A stretch of 64,000 nucleotides of DNA from NCBI RefSeq assembly GCF_030063455.1, contig NZ_JASITB010000004.1, positions 310,001-374,000 of the forward strand, given 5' to 3'. The notes beneath the pieces were generated by a model. That model did not search any database, was not told the origin of the DNA, and worked only from the letters and a program-made list of their open reading frames with translations. The translations under genes and the position numbers were made by a program. The DNA is from Cryobacterium sp. PH31-O1. GTDB taxonomy: Bacteria > Actinomycetota > Actinomycetes > Actinomycetales > Microbacteriaceae. This document shows positions 32,999 through 41,070 of this stretch, piece after piece (the stretch's first letter is position 1; each line of letters starts with the position of its first letter).

Positions 32999-33417
32999 TC
33001 CGGTATGCAATCGAGCGGCCATCGACTCCGTAGACGCCGCCGACTCCCATGTCACCCACGTCGTCGAGGACGCTATCAGCCACGTTCTCGAGGACTCCCG
33101 CTGACAGCTTCTGACATCAGGAACCACTACCGATTGCATAAACGCAAAAATCCAGATTTGGAAACTCGACGAGCATCCCGACGATGGTTTCGGCCTGACC
33201 GGCGGCAGGGTTTTGCGGCGTGGCGGGGTGCAGCCTCTTCCGGAGAACCTCGAAGGTCTTTGTTGGAGGCCTCTCGATTAGACGTCAGCCCGCACCGCAA
33301 CAGGGATCGCACCAGTGAAAACAGCCCAAGATTCCAGAGTGATGAGCCTGCTCGTTACATTCCAACTGAATAGACCCAAGGCCCTTTGAGCTGGCGGTAG
33401 GTCGACTGAATGTGTCC
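32999..33417. other. Intergenic stretch without a supported gene
   Basis: No full gene seen. Plus-strand bases 33,003-33,106 read as a protein-like tail (AAIDSVDAADSHVTHVV..., ending with a stop), without a start; it may be the 3' remnant of a lost gene of the zinc locus. The remainder looks non-coding. Confidence 0.35.
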
Positions 33418-35070
33418 CTACGGCGTTGTCTCGTGCGTGTGGGCGGCGGCGAAGCTGAGTAGGTCGGCTGAGAACCGCCGCACCTGGTCGAGGGGTTTGG
33501 GTCCGTGGCCGGCCTTGGGTTCGCTGCGCAACCAGGCGCGTCCGCTTCGTTGTTGCAGGGTGTCCACGAACTTGATGGCCCGCATCGGGGGCACGCGCTC
33601 GTCCGTTTCGAAAACGGCGCAGAGCACAGCGGGAAGCGGGCAGTAGTGCGGGAGGGCGTCGAGTAGGTGCTGCGGGGAATAGTTCACGAGGAGTGAGCGG
33701 TCGGCGGGGTCATTGGGGTCACCGAACTCCCCAAGCCATTGAGCTCCGAAGCCCTCCTGATGGAACTGCGTCATGTCCAGGAGCGGCGCGGTAGCACCCA
33801 CGGCCGCGCACAAGTCCGGCCGCCGCAGTGCCGCCGCAAGGACAATCAGTCCGCCGTGGGAGGCCCCCATCAGGCACAGCGACGCCGCGGTGCACCATCC
33901 CGTGGCCTGCAGGAATTCGGCACACTCGACGAGGTCAGCGACCGCGCGGAGTTTGTTGCCCCCCCGGCCGGCCGCATGCCACGCCGGTCCCTTCTCGCCG
34001 CCGCCCCGGATCTGGGCGGTCACGTAGACACCACCAAGGTCGGCCCACGCGGGCAGGCTCGCTTCGTAGGCGGGCATGCAGGAGACACCGAAACCGCCGT
34101 AGCAGGTGAGTATCAGGGCACGTGGCTCGAGGGGAAGACCGTGCCTGTCGAGGTCTACGCGGCGGGCACTCACGAGCAGGTCGACCTCGACTCCATCGCT
34201 CATGGTCGCGACCACCCGCTGGTGGACGAGGTCCGGACCGTCATCTCGAATGCGCCCGGAATACACCTGTGTCTGCCGCGTCTCCAGGTCGTGACGGTAA
34301 AGCCGGGGCGGCGTGCTCGGGTCGGAGGCAACGACCCAGGCCTCTTGGAGCGTGTCGGCGGTGTTCGCACTAAACCGTTCCACATGCATGAGCGAGTCGA
34401 GCCCGAGGGTGATTTCCGTCGGGGAACTGCCGCTGAGCGTGAGCACGCTCGCCCCACGCTCTGTGCGCAGGGAGAGAACATGGCGGCCCATCGAAACGGA
34501 TGCCACGCTCTGGCTCTGCGCCGCCGCCGGGCCAGCCGGTGTGTCGTGCACGATCACACCGTCGACGAACGGCTGGCAGAAGTATCGGTCGTCGTCATCG
34601 GAATCCAGCCGAGCCGTGCACCAGAATCCCGAGCTATCGGGCAGCCAGGCCACAGAGCTGTATCGCACCCGAAGCCGTGGCACGGGCTGCTGGTTCGCCG
34701 TTGTCGTGTCGATCACGAGGAGCTCACCGACCTCCTTCCCGTCCAGAGCAACTTCGGTGACGACTCGGGCTCCGTCGGGACTCACCCAGAACGCGTTGAG
34801 GACCGCGGTGCCACCGGGGTGAAACTGCCCGGGATCCAATAGGACACGTGGTGAAACGAACCAGCCTGATACGCGGTCGATGACTGCTCGGCGCAGGCAG
34901 AAATTCGATTCCCCAGGCAGGCGACTTCGGTAGAGCGCTGTGTCACCGCGAAGGACCGGGAGGCCCGGTGACTCGTAGTCCTCGGCTCGCCGGAGAGCGT
35001 CGCTGATCCGCTCCCTCGCTGGCCAGGACGCGGCAGCGGACTGGAAGAGCCGGTGTTGTGTGTCGCGCAT
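33418..35070 (-). CDS. Prolyl oligopeptidase-family serine peptidase (550 aa)
   Basis: S9-type peptidase: an N-terminal beta-propeller domain (about residues 60-310), then the alpha/beta-hydrolase domain with nucleophile Ser in LMGASHGGLIVLA, acid Asp in FETDERVPP and His in KAGHGPKP. No signal peptide, so cytoplasmic. POP-type enzymes cut short peptides after proline and appear in several RiPP clusters as leader peptidases or processing enzymes. The start abuts the stop of the beta-propeller gene (TGAATG), so both belong to one unit divergent from the peptide operon. Cleaving the precursor or the re-imported peptide is inference; the precursor has a Pro at residue 32. Confidence 0.8.
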   Translation of the reverse strand: MRDTQHRLFQSAAASWPARERISDALRRAEDYESPGLPVLRGDTALYRSRLPGESNFCLRRAVIDRVSGWFVSPRVLLDPGQFHPGGTAVLNAFWVSPDGARVVTEVALDGKEVGELLVIDTTTANQQPVPRLRVRYSSVAWLPDSSGFWCTARLDSDDDDRYFCQPFVDGVIVHDTPAGPAAAQSQSVASVSMGRHVLSLRTERGASVLTLSGSSPTEITLGLDSLMHVERFSANTADTLQEAWVVASDPSTPPRLYRHDLETRQTQVYSGRIRDDGPDLVHQRVVATMSDGVEVDLLVSARRVDLDRHGLPLEPRALILTCYGGFGVSCMPAYEASLPAWADLGGVYVTAQIRGGGEKGPAWHAAGRGGNKLRAVADLVECAEFLQATGWCTAASLCLMGASHGGLIVLAAALRRPDLCAAVGATAPLLDMTQFHQEGFGAQWLGEFGDPNDPADRSLLVNYSPQHLLDALPHYCPLPAVLCAVFETDERVPPMRAIKFVDTLQQRSGRAWLRSEPKAGHGPKPLDQVRRFSADLLSFAAAHTHETTP

Positions 35071-36327
35071 TCAGCGGCCCACAAGGTCGTGCCCGAAAGT
35101 GTCGCCATCGCCGCGGACGAGCCATGCCAGGTGGCCGCCGTCGTGCAGGGGCGAGGGTAGCTGGATCGTTCGGCCCGGTGCGCAGGGTTGGGCGGCATTC
35201 AGAATGTGCACCTCGCCGTGGCCGCCGCGTGTCACCGCGAAGAGGGAACCCGCGGGCGATGCGGCGATGGCCCGGCGTTCCACGCGGTCCCAGGGCTCTC
35301 GTCCTGGTGCGGGCGCATTCCGCATGGAGGGGAGCATGCTGCGGCCCTCTTCCTGGAGGGTCGACGCAGGATTCCGACGAAAGCTGATCGCCTCATCACC
35401 GTTGGGTGCGATGCGCGTCACAACGGCGTGATGCTGGGTGAGGGCCAGGCGAAAAACCAAACCCACACCGATGGGAATGGTGCTGATCTCGTGAGTATCG
35501 AGGGCGTACCGCCAGAGGAAATTGGTCCAGGTGTGCCAGTTCTTCGGGTCTGGGTCGCCGCCGCGCACGACGGCGAATACGGTTCGGTCCCGGGGGCAGA
35601 AACGCAGGAAATACGCTCGCCCCGGGGCGTTCCACGACAGGATCTCGTGCGCGGCGAGCACGCCGTCCTCAAGGGTGTGCCGGTGCACGCCGACGTGAGT
35701 GGCCGTGAAAATCATGCCCGTTGCCGGATCGTAGGCGTCGCCGTGGCCGTCGTCGGGCAGCTCCGTCAGCTCTCCTCGCAGTACCGGCCCGTGGGCGTCC
35801 GCGGCGTGCATTGCCTCAACGGTGATAATTTCGAGCGCGCCGGGCTCACGGTGGCGGATGACCAGAGCCGACGAGGTGTGCGGATCGCGCAGATCTCGGG
35901 CGATGATCACTCCGGGCTCGCCGCGACGGGTTCGGACTCGTCTGCTGCGCCGCCGGGTCGCCTGCCGATCGACGACCGTGATGAGATCGCTCCAGGGCTC
36001 GAAAGCGAGGCCGAGACCGGTCGTCACGGCGACGAACCGGCCATCGCTACTCGCCGCCAGGTGCTCGCCCGGAATGGCGACCGACACCACACCCTCACGC
36101 CAATTGGACGCAGACGTGAAGACATCGAGCACCACGAGTTCGCCGGCCGCGTCATCAACATAGGCGAGGCGGCCACCGGGAAGGGTGAGGAAGCCCGCGT
36201 GCTCGGCAAGAACGGTATCCGTGTCCTCGCGCACGACGACACCCGAGCTCGGATCGACGGCGTACAGGACGCCGGCTTTCTGGTCGGCGACGACTAACCG
36301 TGATGCATGTGGCTCGTTGATATACAC
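35071..36327 (-). CDS. Beta-propeller protein of a zinc-regulated locus (418 aa)
   Basis: Repeated strand patterns (ASRLVVADQKAGVLYAVDPS; GFLTLPGGRLAYVDDAAGEL; ASSDGRFVAVTTGLG; PATGMIFTATHVGVHRH; GRAYFLRFCPRDRTVFAVV) indicate a seven-bladed YVTN/YncE-like propeller. Overall layout recalls the zinc metallochaperone AztD, and several His-rich loops are present, but I do not see a secretion signal. A Zur-like palindrome ends 8 bases before the ATG, so transcription probably starts within or next to it. It is co-transcribed with the prolyl-oligopeptidase gene. The AztD comparison is tentative. Confidence 0.6.
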   Translation of the reverse strand: MYINEPHASRLVVADQKAGVLYAVDPSSGVVVREDTDTVLAEHAGFLTLPGGRLAYVDDAAGELVVLDVFTSASNWREGVVSVAIPGEHLAASSDGRFVAVTTGLGLAFEPWSDLITVVDRQATRRRSRRVRTRRGEPGVIIARDLRDPHTSSALVIRHREPGALEIITVEAMHAADAHGPVLRGELTELPDDGHGDAYDPATGMIFTATHVGVHRHTLEDGVLAAHEILSWNAPGRAYFLRFCPRDRTVFAVVRGGDPDPKNWHTWTNFLWRYALDTHEISTIPIGVGLVFRLALTQHHAVVTRIAPNGDEAISFRRNPASTLQEEGRSMLPSMRNAPAPGREPWDRVERRAIAASPAGSLFAVTRGGHGEVHILNAAQPCAPGRTIQLPSPLHDGGHLAWLVRGDGDTFGHDLVGR

Positions 36328-36334
36328 TCCTTGT

Positions 36335-36349
36335 TGATAACAATTATCA
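36335..36349. promoter_or_regulatory. Zur-like box (perfect palindrome) of the peptide locus
   Basis: TGATAACAATTATCA is a perfect 15-base palindrome in an AT-rich gap of 92 bases between the divergent beta-propeller and precursor-peptide genes. It matches the boxes at 32,844 and 47,355 at most positions (T-ATA----TT-TCA). A Fur-type regulator of the Zur class is the best candidate, because the first box controls two classical Zur targets. Confidence 0.65.
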
Positions 36350-36419
36350 TTTAGGGTTAGAGTCTAGTAGCCCCCACAAGGGAGGCAACGCAACGAACAA
36401 CAACAGGAAGGACTCCGTC

Positions 36420-36524
36420 ATGGAATCCGAAAACACCGTCGTCGCAGAAATCGCTGGAACCGAGCAGTTGGCACACCTCTCCGCCACGCACTCGAACGCG
36501 CTCGTTGAGAACCCCTTCGACTAA
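36420..36524 (+). CDS. Candidate TOMM precursor peptide (34 aa)
   Basis: A 34-codon gene with a strong ribosome-binding site (AGGAAGG), starting MESENTVVAEIAGTEQLAHL and ending SATHSNALVENPFD. The acidic N-terminal part (EN, AEIAGTEQL) is leader-like. The C-terminal part alternates cyclisable residues (Ser21, Thr23, Ser25) with Ala22 and His24, and there is no cysteine, so YcaO chemistry would give oxazolines or methyloxazolines. His19 and His24 next to azoles could chelate metal. A hairpin follows, then six genes for maturation and export. I know no named family with this peptide. Identification rests on size, position and composition. Confidence 0.7.
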   Translation: MESENTVVAEIAGTEQLAHLSATHSNALVENPFD

Positions 36525-36550
36525 GAGCTGACTTCCCTCCCATGGGTTTC

Positions 36551-36588
36551 GGTGCGCCCCGCAAATGGCCAATTCTGCGGGGCGCACC
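36551..36588 (+). terminator. Hairpin between precursor gene and maturation genes (attenuator)
   Basis: GGTGCGCCCCGC (36,551-36,562) and GCGGGGCGCACC (36,577-36,588) form a perfect 12-bp stem with a 14-base loop. No T-run follows, so it probably lets some transcription through. Such hairpins after precursor genes raise the level of precursor mRNA relative to enzyme mRNA. Confidence 0.65.
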
Positions 36589-36624
36589 ACCCGTTAATGG
36601 CCTGCAATCGAATCGAGCTCTTTG

Positions 36625-37458
36625 ATGGTCCCCCCGATCCCGTTCGACATTATCGACACCCCCGCCGGCACTGCGGTACGCACCAGCGGCGGTGTCTTCC
36701 TTCGCCTCACGGGCTCTCCCATCCCCCTTCTCACGCTGCAAGCGCTGGCCGGCGGCCATCACATCGCGCTCGATGCGGCCGAGACAGTTTCCTGGACGCG
36801 TGTGCAGGCCGAGATCACTGACCGACACGAACGTGAGGCGGCCCCTGTCTGGCCCGCGCTCAAGAGACGCATTCTGGTTATCTGCACCGAACCGGCGCTC
36901 GGGTATCTGGCGTCAGACCTCACCGAGCTGGGTGCCGAGGTCTGCACGGTCGACACAACCACGGGCCACGACCGCGTGGACGGCGACAGTACGCGCCAGA
37001 TCAACCAGGCTCTGACAGCAGCCGAGCCGGCCCTTGTGCTCTGGCTTGCCCAAAGCCTGCCGCCCTGGCAGCTGTGGGAACACCTTGATGCTCTGGCCGG
37101 TCGAGGCGTGGCCTGGCTGCGAATGCATCGCGAGGGCTGCCAGCTCTGGGTCGACCCGATCTCGCTCGATGCCACGGACGCATCGAGTGCCCAAGTTCTC
37201 CAGCGGCGCCTCGCGGCGTCCGGAACCGCAAAGGAACTTGCGTCTTGGCTGCGGGGGCCTACGAATTCTCCGCCGGCTTTGAGTTCGCTCGCGAGTCGAA
37301 TGGTCGGGCTGCGGGTACTCGACATGGTGCAGGCCTGGGCGTTCGATGCTGAACGTCTGCGCTCCTATCGCACGCACGCCTGGCAGTTCAATACCCGATC
37401 TCTGCAATCGAGTGAGCATCCCGTTGTGGCCTATCCGCAGCCGGCACCGATTCAGTGA
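36625..37458 (+). CDS. ThiF-like TOMM leader-binding protein, cyclodehydratase 'C' partner (277 aa)
   Basis: The first 90 residues look like a winged-helix peptide-recognition domain (GGVFLRLTGSPIPLLTLQAL). RILVICTEPALGYLASDLTE begins a Rossmann-type ThiF/E1-like domain. In TOMM pathways this protein binds the precursor leader and presents it to YcaO. Only three cysteines are present (VICTE, EVCTV, EGCQL), none arranged as the CxxC pairs of the zinc site found in many homologues, and the C-terminal HPVVAYPQP replaces a usual Cys-containing end. Start is ATG 36,625; the gene overlaps the next by 4 bases. The assignment rests on context plus domain pattern. Confidence 0.65.
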   Translation: MVPPIPFDIIDTPAGTAVRTSGGVFLRLTGSPIPLLTLQALAGGHHIALDAAETVSWTRVQAEITDRHEREAAPVWPALKRRILVICTEPALGYLASDLTELGAEVCTVDTTTGHDRVDGDSTRQINQALTAAEPALVLWLAQSLPPWQLWEHLDALAGRGVAWLRMHREGCQLWVDPISLDATDASSAQVLQRRLAASGTAKELASWLRGPTNSPPALSSLASRMVGLRVLDMVQAWAFDAERLRSYRTHAWQFNTRSLQSSEHPVVAYPQPAPIQ

Positions 37459-38366
37459 GCACTGGTTCGTGGGGCAGGTTCACCGTGCCCGTCACCGATG
37501 GCGTTGAACTGGAAGGGATCCTCGCGACGGCGGTGAACTCGCGGGGCACCGTGATCATCCGAACGCCCTATAACTGCGAGATCCATGCCGCACAGGCACT
37601 CTCGTGGCAGGCCCGGGGCTACAGCTGCGTCATCGCGGATGTTCGAGGCCGTTACACCTCAGGCGGCCGCTGGCACCCGTACAGCGATGAAGGAGCAGAC
37701 GGCGCCGCGACGGTTCGAGAAGTGCTGGCTGCGCCCTGGCATCGGGGTGGCATCACGCTCCTCGGCGCGTCCTACACGGCGCACTGCGCGGTGGAAACAG
37801 CCCGGGCTCTCACCAGCGAACCTCATCTGGCCGCCCAAGTGAGCGGCGTGGTGGCACTCGTTCCTGCCCTCGGGCGATACGAGACCGCGCGAGATCCGAA
37901 CGGATGCCCGCGACTCGCCGACCGCCTGGGCTGGTGGTTCGAGCATGGATTCGCTCGTCGGAGCGGGCCACCACTCGACAAGGTCCGCGCGGCCGCTCTG
38001 CTCGCGCACGCCCGCCACGCCGGACCCGAGGCGGCGCATCCGCTGCCTGAACCCACACCCGAGGAAACCGCGCTCTGGAGCGAACTTTGGGTTGCGACGC
38101 CCACCGACGTGCAGAAAAGATACGCGCGGATCACCACACCCCTGCTCGTAGTCACCGGAACCCGGGACTTCTTCGTGCGGGAGGCCCTCGACCTGCACGA
38201 TTCCTGGCCGGGCCAGGCGAGCCTGATCACAGGCCCGTGGGGTCACCGGCTCGCGGTCGACCCGGCCGACCCGGCGGGCAGCATCGGTGACCGGGTCGTC
38301 GCGTGGATGCAGCGCTTTGACGATGCCTCCCACATTTCCACCCCTATCTCTGCAAGGAAACCATGA
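37455..38366 (+). CDS. S15/CocE-type alpha/beta hydrolase in the TOMM operon (303 aa)
   Basis: X-Pro dipeptidyl-peptidase-like hydrolase: GTVIIRTPYN, CVIADVRGRYTSGGRW and the nucleophile motif LLGASYTAH; the Asp likely lies in VVTGTRDFFV and the His in GPWGHRLAV. This fold cleaves peptides or acyl/amide bonds and is found in some RiPP clusters as a maturation or immunity peptidase. A GTG start overlaps the previous stop (GTGA), and a further ATGA overlap leads into YcaO. Which bond it acts on here cannot be read from sequence. Confidence 0.75.
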   Translation: MSTGSWGRFTVPVTDGVELEGILATAVNSRGTVIIRTPYNCEIHAAQALSWQARGYSCVIADVRGRYTSGGRWHPYSDEGADGAATVREVLAAPWHRGGITLLGASYTAHCAVETARALTSEPHLAAQVSGVVALVPALGRYETARDPNGCPRLADRLGWWFEHGFARRSGPPLDKVRAAALLAHARHAGPEAAHPLPEPTPEETALWSELWVATPTDVQKRYARITTPLLVVTGTRDFFVREALDLHDSWPGQASLITGPWGHRLAVDPADPAGSIGDRVVAWMQRFDDASHISTPISARKP

Positions 38367-39757
38367 ACACCACACCCTCGCCCGAGCTCGGCCTCGAATC
38401 CCTCGTCGACCCACAAATGGGCATCATCCGTTCGGTGCGACCGGTCCTGCGGCCCGATGCCGCACCTCCGGCGTACACGTCGATGACGGCCGAGGTGTCG
38501 AACGCGCGCCAGCTCGGTGATTGGCCGGCCGACCGGGTCTCCCTCGGCACCACCTTCGGAGACGAACAGCAGGCCTGGATCGCGGCCGTCGCGGAAGGGA
38601 TGGAGCGCTACTGCGGTAACTTCCTGCCTGAGCAGCTGCACAGCACCGAGCAGATCGAGGGCACGGCCGACGAACTGCGGGCGCAGGGGCTGACGGTGAT
38701 CGACGTGGAGGCCCTGCCCCAGTTCACGCCGTGGCAGCTCGATTCCCCAGGATTTCCCTACCGGAAGCTCACTGACCAGGTGCAGACGCTCTGGACCCGC
38801 TGCCAGGAACGCACCACCGACGCGTGCCCCACAGACGCCTGGCTCCCGGCCTCACTGGTGTACTTGAACTGGCGGCAGCGCAGATTTCGGCACCTCGACC
38901 GCGTGCACCACCTCAACTACGCCGGGATTGCCACCGGGCAGGGTCACCAGGATGCCCGGGACCGAGCGGTCCTGGAATGCATCGAACGCGACGCCCTCGA
39001 ACTTTGGTGGCATCTGGACGGGCCCACGCGGGGTATCGACCCTGCCAGCGTGCACGGCCTTGCCGAGCAGATGGCGGGGTGCAATCTGCGGTACTGGATC
39101 GTGGAGATGCCTTCCGAATTCGCGCCGGCGATGGCCGCCCTCATCTTCGATCCGGACACGGGTCTCTACGCGGCCGGATTCGCCTGCAAACTCGACCCTG
39201 CCGAAGCCGCCCGCAAGGCGGTGCTGGAAGCCGTACACACCTGGATCTACTCCTCCGGTTTGCAGCAATCAACGGGCTGGGTGTTCCAGGCCGTGGACGC
39301 CGGGCTGATGGCGCGCGGACTGTACCTGGAGCATCGTGAAGACCGCCGCTACCTTGACGACGTGGGCGAGAACTTCGGCAGGGTCCGTGACCTCGGCGCG
39401 CACGTGCAGGTGTGGCTTGATCCGCGCGTGCACGGGCTCGCCTCGCGATTCACCGCGCCGGCGCTCGGCCTCGTCGATATTGACGAGATCGCCTCGGTCG
39501 AACAGGAGACGGTCGCCGCACGCCTGACGGCCGGCGGCCATCGGGTCTACAGCCGTGATCTCACCACGTCGGATGTCGCCCGCACCGCCCTCCGCGTGGA
39601 GCGAGTGTTTGTCACCGGGCTTGTCCCGAACGCGCCGGCCGCTTTCGCCTACCTCGGCTCCGCCCGGTTTCGCAGCGCTGCCCGAACCCGCGGATGGCGG
39701 CAGCACGACCCCGTCGCGCCCGACGACTTCACTCTCATTCCCCCTCCCCACATGTGA
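38363..39757 (+). CDS. YcaO-domain azoline-forming cyclodehydratase (464 aa)
   Basis: ATP-dependent YcaO enzyme that turns Ser/Thr/Cys of a precursor peptide into azolines. The three conserved nucleotide-binding helices are present: AVAEGMERYCGN (near residue 75), RDRAVLECIERDALELWW (near 205) and EAARKAVLEAVHTWIY (near 280). The C-terminus is proline-rich (VAPDDFTLIPPPHM), as is characteristic of TOMM YcaO proteins (the PxPxP tail region). Placed directly between hydrolase and dehydrogenase genes with 4-base overlaps on both sides. Confidence 0.9.
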   Translation: MNTTPSPELGLESLVDPQMGIIRSVRPVLRPDAAPPAYTSMTAEVSNARQLGDWPADRVSLGTTFGDEQQAWIAAVAEGMERYCGNFLPEQLHSTEQIEGTADELRAQGLTVIDVEALPQFTPWQLDSPGFPYRKLTDQVQTLWTRCQERTTDACPTDAWLPASLVYLNWRQRRFRHLDRVHHLNYAGIATGQGHQDARDRAVLECIERDALELWWHLDGPTRGIDPASVHGLAEQMAGCNLRYWIVEMPSEFAPAMAALIFDPDTGLYAAGFACKLDPAEAARKAVLEAVHTWIYSSGLQQSTGWVFQAVDAGLMARGLYLEHREDRRYLDDVGENFGRVRDLGAHVQVWLDPRVHGLASRFTAPALGLVDIDEIASVEQETVAARLTAGGHRVYSRDLTTSDVARTALRVERVFVTGLVPNAPAAFAYLGSARFRSAARTRGWRQHDPVAPDDFTLIPPPHM

Positions 39758-41070
39758 AACGGATGCCCCTCTTGCTCGACTTCGCAGACCACGCCTGGTC
39801 ACGGCTCACGCCTGGTCCCCCCACTCCGCCCGGGCCGGCGGTGAACGCTTGGGTCGGCTCTGCCCTGCCCACCACAGGAATCGGCGCGCTTCTCGAGGAG
39901 GTGTGGTGGAGCGAGTTCTTCCATCCGTCACCCGAAACCGGTCAGCCCACCGGCATCCGTCAACGCCCGACCCCCTCAGCAGGAGGCTGCTACCCCGTCC
40001 AGACCCACGTTCTGTTCGGGCGGGACGGGGAACAGGGAGGCGCCCGCGGCTTCTACGACCATGACACGAACCGCCTCCTGAACGTCGGCGACTGCACGCT
40101 CAGCCACGGCACCGTCATCATTTTGACCGTGCTCCCGCAACGGACCGTGGCGAAATACCACCACCGCGCCTGGCCGGGACTCATCGCCGATGCCGCCTAC
40201 GCGCTCACGGCCATGGCGGCCGTCGCCGCCCGGACGGGCCTGGCAGCCACGCGGCTGCACAGACTCGGCCCGGAGTCCCTGGCCGCACTCGCCGGCCTTC
40301 CTCCTGCGGACGCCACACACCAGGATTGGCCGGGCACCTGGTGCGGCAGGGCGCCGGAATTGGCTGTGACGGCTCTGCACCTCGGGAACGGGCCGCTCCC
40401 GGCTCTCGAAAATGTCACGTCGCGCGTGCGCGCGCCCGATGAATCGCGACAGCCCGGGGTGCCGCCCGACGTCACGTCTCTCGCACGAGCCCTCACCGTG
40501 TCCGCGGCATCCGCGCCAAGGCCAGCGTCCACGGGCACAGCGCACTTCGCAACGTCCGCTGCCCTCAGAGTGCCCGCGATCAGCGCGGCCGGGCTCGCGC
40601 GGCGACGAAGCATTCCCTTCATCGACATGGTCGCCGCCTCTGCCGCAGGACCGCCGACGCCGGGATGGCTGGCCGTGCTCCTCCGGATCACTTCGGACAT
40701 CTCCGAACACGAGCGTCCCGCCGGCTGCCGTGTGCGTGTCGTCACGGCAGGCGACCACGAATTACTCACTGAAGCGGTTGATCGTTCCAGCGCTCAAGAG
40801 TGGCTACGGCACAGCGACGTGCTCGTTTTGTTCACCGCATCCCGGCGCTCATCAAGCGCCGACCTCGTGAACAGTCTCTGGTGGGCAAGCCTGACGGCCG
40901 CGAATCTGCTCTTTCGTGCTGCGGGAGGGTCGCTGCGGGCACGCACCCGACCGGTCGCAGGGTGGACCGACGGGCACCACAACCCCGACGTGGTGCCCGG
41001 CGGTGTACTGGCAGGCGATCGTGTTCTGCATGGAGTTGCTTTCTGGGAAGAACGGGGCATGGCCGAATGA
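39754..41070 (+). CDS. SagB-type azoline dehydrogenase (438 aa)
   Basis: Nitroreductase-fold FMN enzyme that oxidises azolines to azoles in TOMM pathways. RPTPSAGGCYPVQTHVLFG is the SagB family signature; later NSLWWASLTAANLLFRAAG and PGGVLAGDRVLHGVAFWEE belong to the FMN-binding core. The protein is long enough to hold two nitroreductase-like halves. A GTG at 39,754 overlapping the YcaO stop is taken as start; ATG 39,763 is an alternative. The presence of an oxidase suggests that the final product contains aromatic oxazoles. Confidence 0.82.
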   Translation: MKRMPLLLDFADHAWSRLTPGPPTPPGPAVNAWVGSALPTTGIGALLEEVWWSEFFHPSPETGQPTGIRQRPTPSAGGCYPVQTHVLFGRDGEQGGARGFYDHDTNRLLNVGDCTLSHGTVIILTVLPQRTVAKYHHRAWPGLIADAAYALTAMAAVAARTGLAATRLHRLGPESLAALAGLPPADATHQDWPGTWCGRAPELAVTALHLGNGPLPALENVTSRVRAPDESRQPGVPPDVTSLARALTVSAASAPRPASTGTAHFATSAALRVPAISAAGLARRRSIPFIDMVAASAAGPPTPGWLAVLLRITSDISEHERPAGCRVRVVTAGDHELLTEAVDRSSAQEWLRHSDVLVLFTASRRSSSADLVNSLWWASLTAANLLFRAAGGSLRARTRPVAGWTDGHHNPDVVPGGVLAGDRVLHGVAFWEERGMAE

